This document shows positions 32,603 through 45,519 of a stretch of 64,000 bases of DNA, piece after piece. The DNA is taken from positions 62,001 through 126,000 of the forward strand of contig MU863948.1 in assembly GCA_033296885.1 (NCBI GenBank), written 5' to 3'. How positions within the stretch are numbered: the stretch's first letter is position 1; every line of letters starts with the position of its first letter. The stretch comes from Triangularia verruculosa. Its lineage: Eukaryota > Ascomycota > Sordariomycetes > Sordariales > Podosporaceae. The notes beneath the pieces are model-generated. The model saw nothing but the letters and a program-made list of their open reading frames with translations, was not told the origin of the DNA and did not search any database. A program made the position numbers and the translations under genes.

Positions 32603-33806
32603 TTAAATGTTGAACACTTCGCTCTCCAAAACCTCCCCGATCGTTAGCCTCTTCCTAGGATCCATTCTCGTCATCCCCAGCACAAGCCCGACCATCTCCT
32701 CCCCCAGCTCCTTGCCCCAACAGCTGAGCTTTTGATCCGAGTATTTCTCTATCACCGATTTTGCCTGTTCAAACGCATGTCCCAACCTCTCTCTCCAAAC
32801 CTCATCCCCAGCCATGTGCTTCAAAAGCCCATCAAACTCCTCTTCTGTCGGCTCAAAGTAGCACATATGCTGCACTAGAACGTGCAGCTCATCAGGAATG
32901 TCTTCCTCGATGAGGCGTGCTCTCTCTTCTCGGGGGATGATGAGGTATTCTGAGGCTCCCAGGGTGTAGAGACACTGCCAGACTGTCAGGGTTTGGGTAG
33001 GTGCCGGATAAAGGAGAAGAGGGAGCTTGGCTTACCACCAATGCAAATGAATACACATCAGAGGCCTTTGTCAGGCCCAACCCTGTTTGGGCTTCTGGGC
33101 TGCGCCAGTGTACGTTGCCGACGGCGTGCTGGAGGTTGAAGATGGTGTACCGGTCGGGATTGGGCATGGGTGGGATCTTGAGGCTGATGTCGAAGTCGGA
33201 TAGCACGGCGGAAGTGACTACTTGGCCTTCAACTGGGCCGGTTGGTGGTGAAGATTCCCAGTGGAGAAGGATGTTGTCGGGTTTGATGTCGAGATGCAGC
33301 CACTCCCTGTCATGGAGTTCTTTGATACCCTGGGCTACATGTCGCAGGACTTTGAGTCGTTCAACGACGGGAAATTCAGGGAACTCTGTGATCAGATCAA
33401 GCAAGGTTGTTTTGTAGTAGGGGTACACAAGCGTGTGGGGTTCTTTGATATGATCAGTGGGATGTCTGAGATACTGAGAGCCATCTGGGAACTCGGCTGC
33501 AATGTCAAGGGCTTGCTCGTAATATCTGGGGATGGGCTGTTTTAGCACAAAAGACTGATTGTCATATTTGGCCTCGTAGATACGAGTGTGGAAATCCCAG
33601 TTGCTATGGAATCTGCTGTAAAGGAGCTTGGTTGGAGTGTAGGTGCGGCCGGACTGGCCCGTGACTGGACCGGGCAGCGGCGGTGATGCTGTGGAGGATC
33701 GTCTGATGCGGGCTGCTTGACGAGAGCATCCGCCTCTGGCGAAGGGCACACTTCGGATGCAACGGGGGAGCAGCATGGCATGGCATGGACTAGAGTGGTG
33801 TATCAT
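32603..33806 (-). CDS. divergent protein kinase-like protein, 380 aa
   Basis: Minus strand; exon 1 33806-33036, exon 2 32974-32603, intron 32975-33035 (GTAAGC donor, TGGCAG acceptor, phase 0), giving the junction YSFALV-CLYTLGASEYL. Kinase landmarks: a candidate ATP-lysine in SFVLKQPIPRYY, the catalytic loop HLDIKPDN (HRD Arg replaced by Leu), DFD in place of DFG (VLSDFDISLK), an APE-like SPEAQ after GNVHWR, and DVYSFALV in subdomain IX. No Gly-rich loop is evident at the N-terminus. The C-lobe ends with RMDPRKRLTIGEVLESEVF, the subdomain XI Arg region. Family: fungal Ser/Thr kinase-like proteins of unassigned group. The catalytic Asp, Lys and Asn are present, so activity is possible. An alternative start is Met at 33776. 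Confidence 0.8.
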
Positions 33807-35262
33807 TCCAGCTTGGAGATCAACATGTCATGATTTGGTGTTGAATGCAGTTGGCAGTTGGTGTTCCTTCCCCTTGGTACAGCGTTTCATTGGCTGGCAT
33901 CAGATCGAGTCCCCTCAACTTGTTTACAAACATTGCTAGGGAATGCTGACCGCCAGCACTGCGGATGCAACGCGGAGCAGTGCAGCGGCTGTAACTGTCA
34001 CGAAGGCAGCATTTATGGCTGTAAAGTGGCATAAAGTGGCAGACTTTCTCCATGTGCCTTCGCCAAACGGTGAACTGAGTCGCGTGGTGAGATTTGGGTC
34101 AATAGCTGTGATAAGCGAGGCAGTCTGGGAGGCAAGATTGATGGCGCCGTCCCCTGAGGCAGCCCACGGGCGCCAGCAAAGAATGTTGGCCGAGATGGCC
34201 CTCCGCACCTGCTCATGACAAAGAGAGAGAAATAAAAGCAATGAAGAGCTCTTTTGTCGCAGAAACGTGGCAATGGACCACGTGCGTCAATTCTTTGAGG
34301 CCAAAGTGTGATTCATGAAGACACATCGAAATCCACAGCTCAGCAAGGCAGGGGGACCGGATCGTAAAAAAGTGGATGTATCGATGACGATCCACCTGCA
34401 GAACGGAGCGGTGCTTGTTTGAACGTCTTCGATTGGCTGCTCCACAGCACCTGCGAGGCCTCCCCTCTTTCATTCTTGTGTCACTGCCGTTGTTTCGGGC
34501 CACAAGATCGGGTCCAGTCCATCTCTCATCTCAGCGGTCATCAGTTGGTCCGTTGGCGGCGTGGTGTCCTTTTGTAATGTATTCTGAGAAGGTCGTGCCC
34601 CCCTCGAGATGATAGCGGTTGGGCGTCAGATGACGCAGAGAGCAGCGAGTTACACAGCTGATTCCAGCGGGCCTATTTGACCACGTCGGTCTAGAACAGC
34701 TGGCTGCATCATGGTGCCAAGATGCCCGGGCACACATACGCACATTTGCTTGGGTCGCCAATTGGCACTGTGGGAGCGTCATTGATGTGCCGCCAGCGCT
34801 TGCACCACACCGCCCACCCCCCGCCGCAGTCCACCGTCAAACGGCAGAGCTCACCGTTCCTTGTCCCAGTGCTGAGCACTGTGGAGCGGTGCATGGGTCT
34901 GATGCTTGTGTGTCCCTGCCAAGGCAATTGGTGAGTTCATCCAACGCCAGGGCAGCAATTCCATCTCTTCGTCAAGCCGTCCCGCGGCATTGTGCCTTGT
35001 TTTTCTTGTCCAACAGAAATCTGCCTCTTTTTCTTTCTTCCCCGATTCTTTAATTCGTGCAACGTCCATTCTCCGTTCTCCATTCTCCGTTCTCCATTCT
35101 CCCTTCCCCATTCTCCCTTCCCCATTCTCCCTTCCCCATTCTCCCTTCCCCTGGCCAAACGGTCATTGCGTCATCACTGCAACGGGCACGCTGTTACATA
35201 TTGTTCTTCGTTGCTCTCTCCCCTCCGGATAGACGTGTTGTGCCCAATTGAGTTGCCCAACA
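33807..35262. other. 1.5-kb divergent intergenic region, kinase / Ca2+-ATPase
   Basis: Contains the kinase promoter and the long upstream region of the Ca2+-ATPase gene. The pyrimidine repeat at 35066-35152 lies 110-200 bp before the ATPase ATG. Open frames here are short and unsupported. Confidence 0.5.
35066..35152 (+). repeat. tandem pyrimidine repeat in the Ca2+-ATPase promoter/leader
   Basis: About 87 nt of tandem CCATTCTCCGTT and CCATTCTCCCTTCC units, nearly pure C/T, close to the ATG. It probably lies in the core promoter or 5' UTR, where CT-rich stretches are common in filamentous fungi. Confidence 0.85.
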
Positions 35263-38200
35263 ATGGCGGATCCCGATCCACCAAAACAAGAGGTATGTAA
35301 ATCAGACGATTTGTCACGTCGCCATCAACCTCACTGGCATCACTGACCGACCTGCTGCTGTAGCCCGCCAGCTTAGGACCCGCGGCCGAAAAACACGATG
35401 CGCCCAGCACCGCGACCACAACCACTGGCAATGGCGACCACAAGGCGGGCTCCAAGTTCCACCTCGATGTCGAGGATGCCCTGACTCCTGACCCGGGCAC
35501 TGAGGACATGTTTGTTGTCGACAACAATAAATTCGCCTATTCCCCCGGACAGCTCGCCAAGTTTTTCAACCCAAAGAGTCTCCATGCCTTCTTCGCCGTC
35601 GGTGGTCTGGCTGGCTTGGAGAAGGGTCTGCAGACGAATCGCGAGAGTGGCCTGAGTGTTGACGAAACCTCAGTGGGTTCCTCGGTCGCTTTCGAGGAGG
35701 TTGCGCCCAAGGGCGTGCCAAAGTATGGCTCCCATGGCGACACAGTACCAACTGTCAAGGGCGACAATCCTGCTGCCGCTGCCGCACATGCGAGCACTCC
35801 AGCCCACGACGCCGGCGGCGCCTTTTCTGATCGCAAGCGCATCTTCAAGGAGAACAGACTGCCAGAAAAGAAGAGCAAGTCGCTGTTGGAGCTCGCCTGG
35901 ATCACCTACAACGACAAGATCCTGATCTTGCTTACAATTGCTGCTGTTGTATCGCTCGCGCTTGGTCTGTACCAGGCCTTCGGTGTCAAGCATGAGCCTC
36001 AGGAAGGAGAGCCTCACACCGAGGGTGCCAAGATTGAGTGGGTCGAGGGTGTGGCTATCATGGTCGCCATTATTATCGTGGTGGTCGTCGGCACGCTGAA
36101 CGACTGGCAAATGGAACGGCAATTCAACAAGCTCAACAAGAAGCACAACGATCGCACAGTCAAGGTTATTCGCTCGGGCAAGTCTGCTGAGATTTCCGTG
36201 TTTGACATTGTCGTTGGCGATGTCATGCATCTTAGCCAGGGCGACATGGTCCCTGTTGACGGCATCTTTATCAACGGTCACGGTGTCAAGTGCGACGAAT
36301 CCTCAGCCACTGGCGAATCCGATCTTCTCAAAAAGGTGTCTGGCGAGGAGGTTTATCGCATTCTCGAGGGCATCTCACGAGGCGAGGAGGCGCCGCACGA
36401 CATTGAGAAGCTTGACCCCTTTATCCTCTCTGGAAGCAAGGTTAACGAAGGCACCGGTACTTTCCTCGTCACGGCCGTCGGCGTCAACTCCTGCCATGGA
36501 CGCACCATGATGTCTTTGCACACGGAATCAGAGGACACGCCCTTGCAGAAGAAACTGAACCGCTTGGCCGACGGCATTGCCAAGTTTGGTGGTGGCGCCG
36601 CTTTGCTGCTCTTCATTGTTCTCTTCATCAAGTTTTTGGCTTCTCTTCCGGGCAGCACGGATACGCCCGACCAAAAAGGTCAGACCTTCCTCCGGCTCTT
36701 CATCACGGCTGTTACCGTCGTCGTCGTCGCCGTCCCGGAAGGTCTGCCACTGGCAGTTACCTTGGCGCTCGCCTTCGCTACCACCAGGATGATGCGCGAC
36801 AACAACTTGGTGCGCGTCCTGAAGGCTTGTGAGACGATGGGCAATGCAACCACTGTTTGCTCCGACAAGACTGGTACTCTCACACAGAACAAAATGACAG
36901 TGGTAGCCACCACACTCGGCAAAACCATCAGCTTTGGTGGGACCGACGCCCCTCTCGATGACGATCCGAGTGTCAAGACTGAGAAGTCAGCTGCCAACAC
37001 GATTCCCAACGTCCCCATCACCGAATTCACCCAAGGCTTGAGCAACACTGTCAAGAGCCTCATTGTGCAGGCAAATGCCGTCAACTCGACTGCTTTTGAG
37101 GGCGAGTCTGATGGCGAGAAGACCTTTATTGGATCCAAAACCGAAGTTGCGCTGCTTACGCTCAGTCGCGACCACCTCGGCTCTGCACCCGTCCACGAGG
37201 AGCGATCCAACTCCAATGTCGTCCAGGTTGTCCCCTTCGATTCGGCCGTCAAGTACATGGCGACCGTTGTCAAGCTTCCCGATGGAAAATTCCGCGCCTA
37301 CGTCAAGGGCGCCTCTGAAATTCTCCTGGCCAAGTGCTCCAAGGTTCTCGCCGACGCCAGCTCCGAAGAGCTCTCCACCGTGGATATGACGGAGGATGAC
37401 CGTGAAATGTTCTCGGAAACCATCACCTCGTATGCTAGCCAGACGCTCCGCACGATTGGATCCTCGTACCGCGATTTTGAGTCCTGGCCTCCCCCGGAGT
37501 TGGCTGGACAGACAGAGCTCACAGCTGCCGAGTTTGACAAGGTTCACAAGGATATGACGCTCGTTGCCATCTTTGGTATCAAGGACCCCTTGAGACCTAC
37601 CGTCAAGAAGGCTATCGAGGATTGCAAGCGCGCCAGCGTCAAGGTCCGCATGGTTACTGGCGACAATATCCTTACTGGCCGGGCCATTGCCAAGGAATGT
37701 GGTATTTACAACCCCCAGGAGGGAGGCATTGCTATGGAAGGACCTGTCTTCCGTCGCAAGACCCCACAGGAATTGAAGGAACTGGTTCCCAAACTTGAGG
37801 TTCTCGCTCGCTCCAGTCCCGAAGACAAGCGTATCCTGGTCAAGACATTGAAGGACCTTGGCGAAACTGTTGCTGTCACTGGTGACGGCACCAACGATGC
37901 TCCGGCTCTCAAAATGGCCGATATCGGCTTTGCCATGGGGATTGCCGGTACCGAAGTCGCCAAAGAAGCTGCTGCTATCATTCTCATGGACGACAACTTT
38001 GCTTCCATTGTGAAGGGTATCAGCTGGGGTCGTGCTGTCAATGACGCCGTCAAGAAGTTCCTGCAGGTAGGTTATGCTTCATACTTGGTTCGTGATAGAT
38101 GGACACGCTAACACACTCGATAGTTCCAACTTACAGTCAACGTTACTGCCGTCATCGTTACATTCGTTACATCGGTTGCCAGTGACAAGGAAGAGTCCGT

Positions 38201-39083
38201 ACTCAACGCCGTTCAGCTTCTCTGGGTTAACTTGATCATGGATACCTTCGCCGCTCTCGCTCTTGCCACCGACCCTCCTACCGATTCGATTCTCGATCGT
38301 GCGCCCGATAAGAAGACAGCGCCCTTGATTAACACTCGAATGGGCAAGATGATTATCGGTCAAGCCATCTGCCAGCTCGCCATCACCCTTGTGCTTCACT
38401 TTGCCGGCCCGGGCTTGATGGGCTACAACATGAGCGATCCCGAGCAGGCCCAGCACATGAAGACGCTTGTGTTCAACACGTTTGTCTGGCTTCAGATCTT
38501 CAACGAACTCAACAACCGCCGTCTCGACAATCGCCTCAACATCTTCGAAGGCATCAGCCGCAATTACTTCTTTATCATCATCAACTGCATCATGGTGGGC
38601 GGTCAAGTCCTCATCATTTTCGTTGGTGGTGCCGCTTTCGGCATCACTCCATTGAATGGGAAAGAATGGGGCCTGTCTATTGGATTGGGCGCCATCTCTC
38701 TGCCATGGGGTGTGGTGATTCGCAAATTCCCCGACTCGTGGGCCGCTGCTCTTACACCTCGCATCAAGCTGCCCAAGCTCCGCTTCCGCAAGAGCAAAAA
38801 GAAGGGCGATGAATTGGAGGAGGCTGGTTCGCCAGAGGATGGCGGTATCCCGAAGGAACCACAAACCGATAGCGAGAGTGAGCGTTTTGGTCCGCCATTG
38901 AGAACGCTGACTAGTATTCGCGGCAAGCGGGCCTCGATGCACATCCGCAGGGGTTTCAGGGAGTACATGCATGACAAGAAGGAGCAAGTCAAGGAGAAGG
39001 TGGCCCCAGGAAGCACGACCAATGTTGCTTCTGAGCCATCAGCGCCAGTAAATGGGACGGGAGGGGTCACCAAGAAGGTTTAG
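35263..39083 (+). CDS. PMC1: P-type Ca2+-ATPase, PMC1 / plasma-membrane-type (P2B), 1230 aa
   Basis: Three exons: 35263-35292, 35364-38066, 38124-39083; introns 35293-35363 (GTATGT...GTAG) and 38067-38123 (GTAGGT...ATAG), both phase 0. Pumps Ca2+ out of the cytosol; fungal relatives (yeast PMC1, Neurospora nca-2/nca-3) act at vacuole or plasma membrane. All P-type marks are present: actuator TGES (about 326-329), PEGLPLAVTLALAF in M4, the phosphorylation site CSDKTGTLTQNKM with D511, and the hinge GDGTNDAP (about 850-857). Exon 3 encodes the last transmembrane helices and a Lys/Arg-rich tail (KLRFRKSKKKGDEL). The short first exon encodes only ten residues. Length is within the usual fungal range. 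Codon use is evenly C-biased, as in strongly expressed genes. The symbol indicates orthology group, not a verified name. Confidence 0.95.
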
Positions 39084-40196
39084 TCTTGCTATTTGGGCCC
39101 AAGACCTTCTCTTGACTAAAATTTGAGTCATTTGTTTGGAGGCGGCCTCTCTGTTAGAGGATAAGGATTGTGATGATTTTTGTTTTGTTTAAATATGGGC
39201 TCAGCACTTGCAAGTTTGTTGGGAACACACGGATACCCCTTGTTTTTGCTTCTGCGGTGGTTGAAAGAGATGACATATGGCCGCTTTTTCGCAGGCACTG
39301 AACAGTAGTACATTTTCTAATGCTCTTTTTCTTGTGTACTCTAGCGTTTTGTATGGTTTACATTAGGGGGACTAAGACGGCAGAATAGTCGATAAATATG
39401 AAAGTATGAACAGTATCGATGTTTTGTCGTTGATGATGTGGTGAGATGGGTGTATAACCGAAGAGATAGTCGCTGCTAGTCCAACTGGCCACCATCTCTC
39501 CGGGTGGTTAACTAAAAGGCTGTGACAGCGACACTGGAACCTCAGAGCTGCCACCACCAACAACAACGCCCCCCTCAATACCAAGAACCGCTAATGTAAC
39601 GCCAGTATGACAAGGCTGATGATGCCGAAAGGGAGAGCCAGTCGGCAAAGGAAGGTTGACAAAGACGTCTGCATAGCATAGCATCCGGAGCACATGCTGT
39701 ATGCTGTGCAACAAGCCACAGGTTGGCATGATTGGTCTAGAATAGACGCATGAGTAAGCCACGGCCACACCACTTTAGTGACGAGGTATCGACCTAGATA
39801 GTTTCGGGGTATTTCTGGCCGGGACCGGATAGATTTCCTGCTGGTGGGCAAGTTTGGTACAGGGGATGGAGGGGTTTGATAGGCTGAGCCACGTGGGCTA
39901 GGGTAAGGTAGGACGGTGACTATGGAAAAGGGTAAGTCGTGTCAGATTTTGATGTGTAGAAGCGGGAAAGTGGAGGTGAGCTGAGGGTAGTGTCGAACCA
40001 ACGGATGGGACTATTTGTAAGGTGCATGGGATGGAAAGGTGACGGCTTGTGATTGAGTTAGGTACTGCTGCAGGGTCGAACCGCCATGTGAGATTTTAAT
40101 TACCTGCACATGAATATAAAATCCCCCATCTTTTCCCCTCTTCTTTGATCCGGAAAAGTATTGTCTTCTCTGCAGCAGAAGACTCCCTCACCTACC
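39084..40196. other. intergenic region with TATA box
   Basis: 3' flank of the Ca2+-ATPase and promoter of the DUF1996 gene. TATAAAA at 40115-40121 lies about 80 bp before that ATG and is a good core-promoter candidate. Nothing else supported. Confidence 0.5.
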
Positions 40197-41772
40197 ATGA
40201 AGCCCGTCCTATTTCTCTCCCTCCTGGGAGCAACCCTCTCGAACCCCCTCCCCCAAGGGCCCAACCCCAACGACCCAACCGACCCCTTCCCTCCCCTTCC
40301 TCCGGACCTCTCCTTCGACGACGTCCCCGACTTCCCGCTCTTCAACGGCACCGGGCCAACCATGCTTCGCTTCGGCTGCCACCAGCTCGTCATCGACCGA
40401 ATCGACCCCCTCGTCAACCCCGGCGCCATCCCCTCGCCTCATCAGCATCAAATCGTCGGCGGGGACGCCTTTGACGCCTCCATGCCGTTGAAAGACATCG
40501 CCAAGCGCTCCACCTGCACCGGGTGCTCCTACAGCGAGGATTTTAGCAACTACTGGACGTCGAATCTGTATTTCAGGGCGAGGAATGGGAGTTATAAGCG
40601 GGTGAAGCAGATACCGAATAATCTGCAGTTTAACGATACTTTTACCACCCAGACGGAGGGGGGGTTGACGGCGTATTATGTCAGTCCGGGGCAGGGGTCG
40701 GAGGGGGTGAAGGCTTTTAAGCCCGGTTTCAGGATGTTTTTTGGAGATGCGGCGCTGAGGGCGAGGCCGACGACGGGGTTCAATTTGAGCAGGCAGAGCT
40801 GTTTTCGGTGTTATACGGGGCCGGGGTTTGAGGGGGATAATCTTGCGCCGTGTCAGGATCCGACGGCGGATAGTTGGGGACTGCCGAATAAGAAGTGTTG
40901 GGGGATTAGGTAGGTGGTTTTGGGGGATGTGCCTTTGGTTCTCTGAGCCTTGAGCCATTGCCCCTATTCACCTTTTACCACTTCACCTACCTCTTTTCCC
41001 CATTACCCATTACACCAATTCCCCTTTTCACTATTACCCCATTACCCCATTACCCCATTATCCCTTTTCATCTTTATCTCTTTATCCCTTTATCCCTTTT
41101 CACCTTTTCACCTTTTCACCATTACCCCTTTCACCTCCTCAACCCCCTACTATTCCATCTTCACTCGCTAACCAATTCCAACCCAGGAGCAACATCCTCT
41201 TCCCAACGTAAGTCCCCGTCCTCTCTCTCACACCAAACTATCACAAAAGCTAACCCCCCCAAAGCTGCTGGGACGGCGTAACCCTCGACACGCCCAACCA
41301 CAAATCCCACGTCGCCTACCCCCTCGAAGGACCCCAGCCCTTCACCTCTTTCCGCACCGCACTCGCCTGCCCCCCCTCGCACCCGGTCAAGATCCCCCAG
41401 GTCATGCTCGAGATCGTCTGGGACACGACCGAGTTCAACGACCCCGACCTCTGGCCTGTCGATGGCTCGCAGCCCTTTTTGCTGTCGACTGGGGACCGCT
41501 CGGGATACTCCCAGCACGCGGACTACGTGTTTGGGTGGAAGGGTCAGGAGCTGCAGAAGGCGATGGATGCGGGCTGCGCGGCGGCGAATTGTCCTGGGAT
41601 CAAGGTGCAGAGCTTGAAGAAGGCCAAGAAGTGCAAGGTCAAGCCTTTGGTGAAGGAGGGGTACGAGGGGTGTAAGTGTTGCCTTTCCCTTATGGGGGGA
41701 TGGATTAGATATGCTGACATGGCTGATGATACAGGGTTGAGCTCGTTGCCGGGGGGAATTCAGGCTCAGTGA
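40197..41772 (+). CDS. secreted DUF1996 protein, 392 aa
   Basis: Four exons: 40197-40909, 41187-41207 (21 nt), 41265-41671, 41735-41772. Introns: 40910-41186 (277 nt, GTAGGT...CCCAG), 41208-41264 (GTAAGT...AAAG), 41672-41734 (GTAAGT...ACAG). MKPVLFLSLLGATLSNP is a signal peptide. DUF1996 hallmarks: MLRFGCHQLVIDRIDPLVNP, GAIPSPHQHQIVGGDAF, CSYSEDFSNYWTSNLYFRA, and across the microexon NILFPTCWDGVTLD and HKSHVAYPLEGPQPF. The family is secreted and widespread in ascomycetes and basidiomycetes, sometimes fused to WSC or CBM domains; biochemical role unknown. The His-x-His pair suggests metal binding, which is inference. The 277-nt intron is unusually long for this window and filled with pyrimidine repeats. 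Third-base preference switches from C to G/T twice within the gene. Confidence 0.88.
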
Positions 41773-44129
41773 GTAGCAGAGCACCGAGATGAATTGGGTT
41801 CGACATTGGCTTTCGCTGCCCACAGAGCAGGGGAAAACTGGCTAGCGGTTTGGAAACAATGAAAAGACTGCGGCATGTCTATTGATGTCTGGCTTTTCCT
41901 CGTATTCCATTCACGATGTCTCTTGAAACATACATCCTGTACAAACATCATGTATCGGAAGACGCGCCATTGTAGTAAATGGACGTATCACGTCACGAGA
42001 GCCAAGCTACTAGGTATCCTTGGAATCCTAAATCCGAGCCTCGATCAACCAGAGCCTATCGGCTATGCCCTCGTCTCACGGAAGTATCAGGTTCCAGCAT
42101 GAGCGTTACATGGCAGGATCAGTCCGCATCCGAGATGCCCAGGTATGTACACACCTTACCTTACCTACTTCATACCATCAGCTGAGGGGGGATGAATGGA
42201 TCAACTGCCACTACTACCTAACTCATCGAACTTCCCAAAGTTCTTCGCTACAATGCACCCATTCTAGCTTACCACGTGCATGCCTTGCAGCCCGATCTTG
42301 AATCCTTTCGCTCCTGGGATACCTACCCACAGCTTGCAGGGCCAAGTCCTCTAAGCCCTTGCCAGCTCCGAAACCGTGCCTTAGTGTAGGTACTACCTGG
42401 TGATGCTAAAGCCAGAACCAGCATGAACGGATCGAGTTTCGTTCTCCAGCACCTATAGGTAGGTACCTTACCCATGCCAATCAGTATGGGATTTTCTTCC
42501 CGTCGAGGTATCCCTATGGGATACCCAAACAGGAAAGAGGCTTGGCATCATGAGGTCATCGTGACAGCAGAACTCCAGAGGTCGTTAGCGGCATCGCAAT
42601 GCCGCTCGGCGATGAGTGGAATATCGGTCGAGACTGGCCATCACCTCGCATACAAATATCGAGCCATGCCCCCAAGGGACTTTTGAAAAGGGATTTAAAA
42701 TATGTCTTGAAAGGTTTCCTCCGCACCTGGTGTGAGTATGGCTCTTGAACCCTGAAAAGCAAAAGAAGATAAAAATAAAAATAGAAAAAAAGGTGCGCTA
42801 CCCGATTTCGCATCCCACTCTGCTGCCGGCAGTTGGCTCTCACCGCTTCCCACCTTTCTGATGCATTGGACGGGCGGGAAAGGGGAGGGGAAAAGGGCTT
42901 CGCTGCTACCTTGTGCGTGCGGATACGGTGTTGCGAGCAAGCGGGCAGCATCATCCCCTCGAGGAGGGAGGTGGACTGTCGTGGATATTTATGGCTTGTT
43001 TGAGTGAGAGGCCAGCTGATTGCTGCAGAGGAGGGTCTTGGGTGTGATCAAACACCCATGGATGGACTGCAAGCAACACTTGCACTGCAGGACGGGCACA
43101 GCCGCTTCTCGTGCACAGTCAACCGACGACCGGCGTTTATCCGGCCGATCAACTGCCTCTTTCTGTCCCTTCGAGAGTGTTTGTCCCTCTCACACCGGTC
43201 ACCGAAGATGACAGCATCCCGTACAGTGATGAGAAGCAATGCAGGGAGGCAGCCGAGATGTATGTACTAATAACGGAGTGAGCCGATGATGACGATGGCC
43301 GCAGTTGGCGCGGGCTCCGCACTGGCGTTTGATGGTGCGCGGCACCCACCCGGCCACCCGGCCGCCCGGTCTTGGGGAAACACGGGCGGAGAAGCACCCC
43401 CGGGGAGTGATGAGACACTGAGAGAACCCACTCAAAGCTTATTAACACCACTAAGTTAATTTTACCTGGGGGCTAGTCAGGGGCGAGAATTGTTGGCCGT
43501 GTTCTTTTCTTTTGCGCGCAAAAAATAAGTAAAAGTAGAGTACGTGGGGGGTAGTACTTCGTATACGGCCAGGGGGTAAGCTCCGACGTCGAGAAACAAG
43601 GCCAAGACAAGCAACCTGGAAGCGCAAGAACTGAGAACAGCTTGTCTGATCTGCAAGTCGCCGCCCGGCAGCGCACGCCGGGCCAGGGGGCGGGGGGCCC
43701 GGAATGGTCACGGATCGCCCGGACAGTGGAGCGCCATGAATTCCCTCGAAACATCTCTTTCCTTATCTTCTTATTTCCTTCTTTTCTCACAGATATCACC
43801 GGGACGAAGTCTGTCCAACGGGCGAACAACGGGGGCCAAGTGGGCGACGGCTTTGACTAATTCGATCAGGTACCTGACAGCACAAAGTAGGCTGGTACCT
43901 CGGAAGAGCCTAGTGCAAAGCTAGCGCGCGTAATCCCGCGGAGCACTGGCTGGCAGCAGGCCGTTTCGTCCAAACTTGCATGCGTATCGACATCATGTTT
44001 TTTTTATCCTGTTTTGTTCTGTTTCTGGGAAACAGGCTGCCTGTGCACCACCACACACCGGTATGTCTCCGCGGTCCAATGACCTGCGACAGTCAAGCAA
44101 CACAGGTCTCGGCTCGTTCGGTGAAGAGT

Positions 44130-44131
44130 CC

Positions 44132-44163
<32 letters not shown>
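44130..44163 (+). repeat. C10-T24 homopolymer junction
   Basis: Ten C directly followed by 24 T, then CTTTTC. On the minus strand this is a 24-nt A run followed by ten G. It could be a decayed poly(A) insertion scar, but no target-site duplication or element body was recognised. Confidence 0.85.
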
Positions 44164-45121
44164 CTTTTCTGCTTGTCGGGTGGAGGGGTGGCTTGGGGCC
44201 AGAACCAGCCATGAGCCGTCCGCTGGCAATCGACAGTCACATCTCAGATTCCAGCCGCTGCTTTCTCGAAGCAAGCCAACAGTGATGACCTGCACAATCC
44301 CCACCATTGGTTGTGCAGCCGGCTGGGTCCACTCGGATGCCACTGTTCCTGGGACTCCCTGGCACATGCAGGGCTACCAACATGGCGTGAGCACACGCTG
44401 CAGCCCCATCCCGGAAAGGTCGACCACGGGGAAGAGACCTGACTTTCCCGGGGGCTTGGTCACACGACGGCCCGATGTCCTCTTTGGTGATTGTCTCCAT
44501 CCAAAGATCCCTCCTCTGTCCCTCTGGAGCAAATTCCGAACCCCCTGACTGCCACTAGACTTGTCCCGCGGACCCCCATTCTCCCGCTCGAGGAGTCCTT
44601 GCTTCTTTTCCAGATTTCTTGGTGAGCTGATCACTTCACCGGCGCACACTTGTTTCTTTTCATGCCGTCCCAGGCACACACACACACAAGCAACCGAGCA
44701 CCGAGAGGCCCCTGCGGTCATGATGACGGAGGGGGGGTGTGGGCGCGGCAGTAGCGTGAACAAACCCACTGCCCTGGCTCGCCCCCCCTCGCTGACGGAT
44801 GCTTGGGCTGATGCTGGGACAGGGGTTCCAGAGAGGCGCAACCAAAAAACGCCCAGAAATTGACAAAATGGGCTCCGGGTTCAAATTCGCTGATCTTCTG
44901 CCCGTCGTTTGTCCCTCGCCCGACTTGTCTTAAATACCACGGGGCGGAGCCAATTCCGTCATGAATGTCTCTGTCTGTCATCCAAGATTCGTCGTCACTG
45001 CTGCAAACACAAGTGCTGCTGCCGTTGATGCTGTCCGACGGCCATGGCGATGAACCACGACCATGACCAACACCGCATCAAACTGTCGACCAACTTGCAT
45101 CCACCACGCGGCTCCTCTATC

Positions 45122-45169
45122 CAGCAGCAGCAGTAGCAGCAGCAGCACCACCACCACCACCACCACCAC
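45122..45169 (+). repeat. CAG/CAC trinucleotide microsatellite
   Basis: CAG units, interrupted once by TAG, pass into at least seven CAC units. It lies in non-coding sequence upstream of the acetyltransferase gene. Confidence 0.9.
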
Positions 45170-45519
45170 TTCAGCTTGAGCAACCAACCCAACACGCACA
45201 CGCTTCCGTAAGACCATATTCATCCGAGAAGGTGCCACACCTCTGAGACAAACGCCTGGGCCAACCACGGGAAGGGTTTTATATTATCAGAAGCTGAATT
45301 TGCTTTTTTTTTCTTTGTTTCTTGCTCACAACTCACCGGCTTCGAGGCGTCCGGGGAAGGTCTCCACGTAACCCGCCGGGCCGCCCCCCTGGGTGCCTGT
45401 CGGAGATCTGGATCAGGAAATTTAGACTCGCATCTATCGTCTTCATCTGAAGCCGGCGAAGAGCCTCGTCGTCACTTAGTCTCCCGACACCGCCCTGCCT
45501 GCAGTGTGTCGTCCCCGAG

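Noticed and set aside
43976..44548. 190-codon open frame
   Set aside because: It reads through the C10/T24 homopolymer as PPPFFFFFFFFF and lacks protein character.
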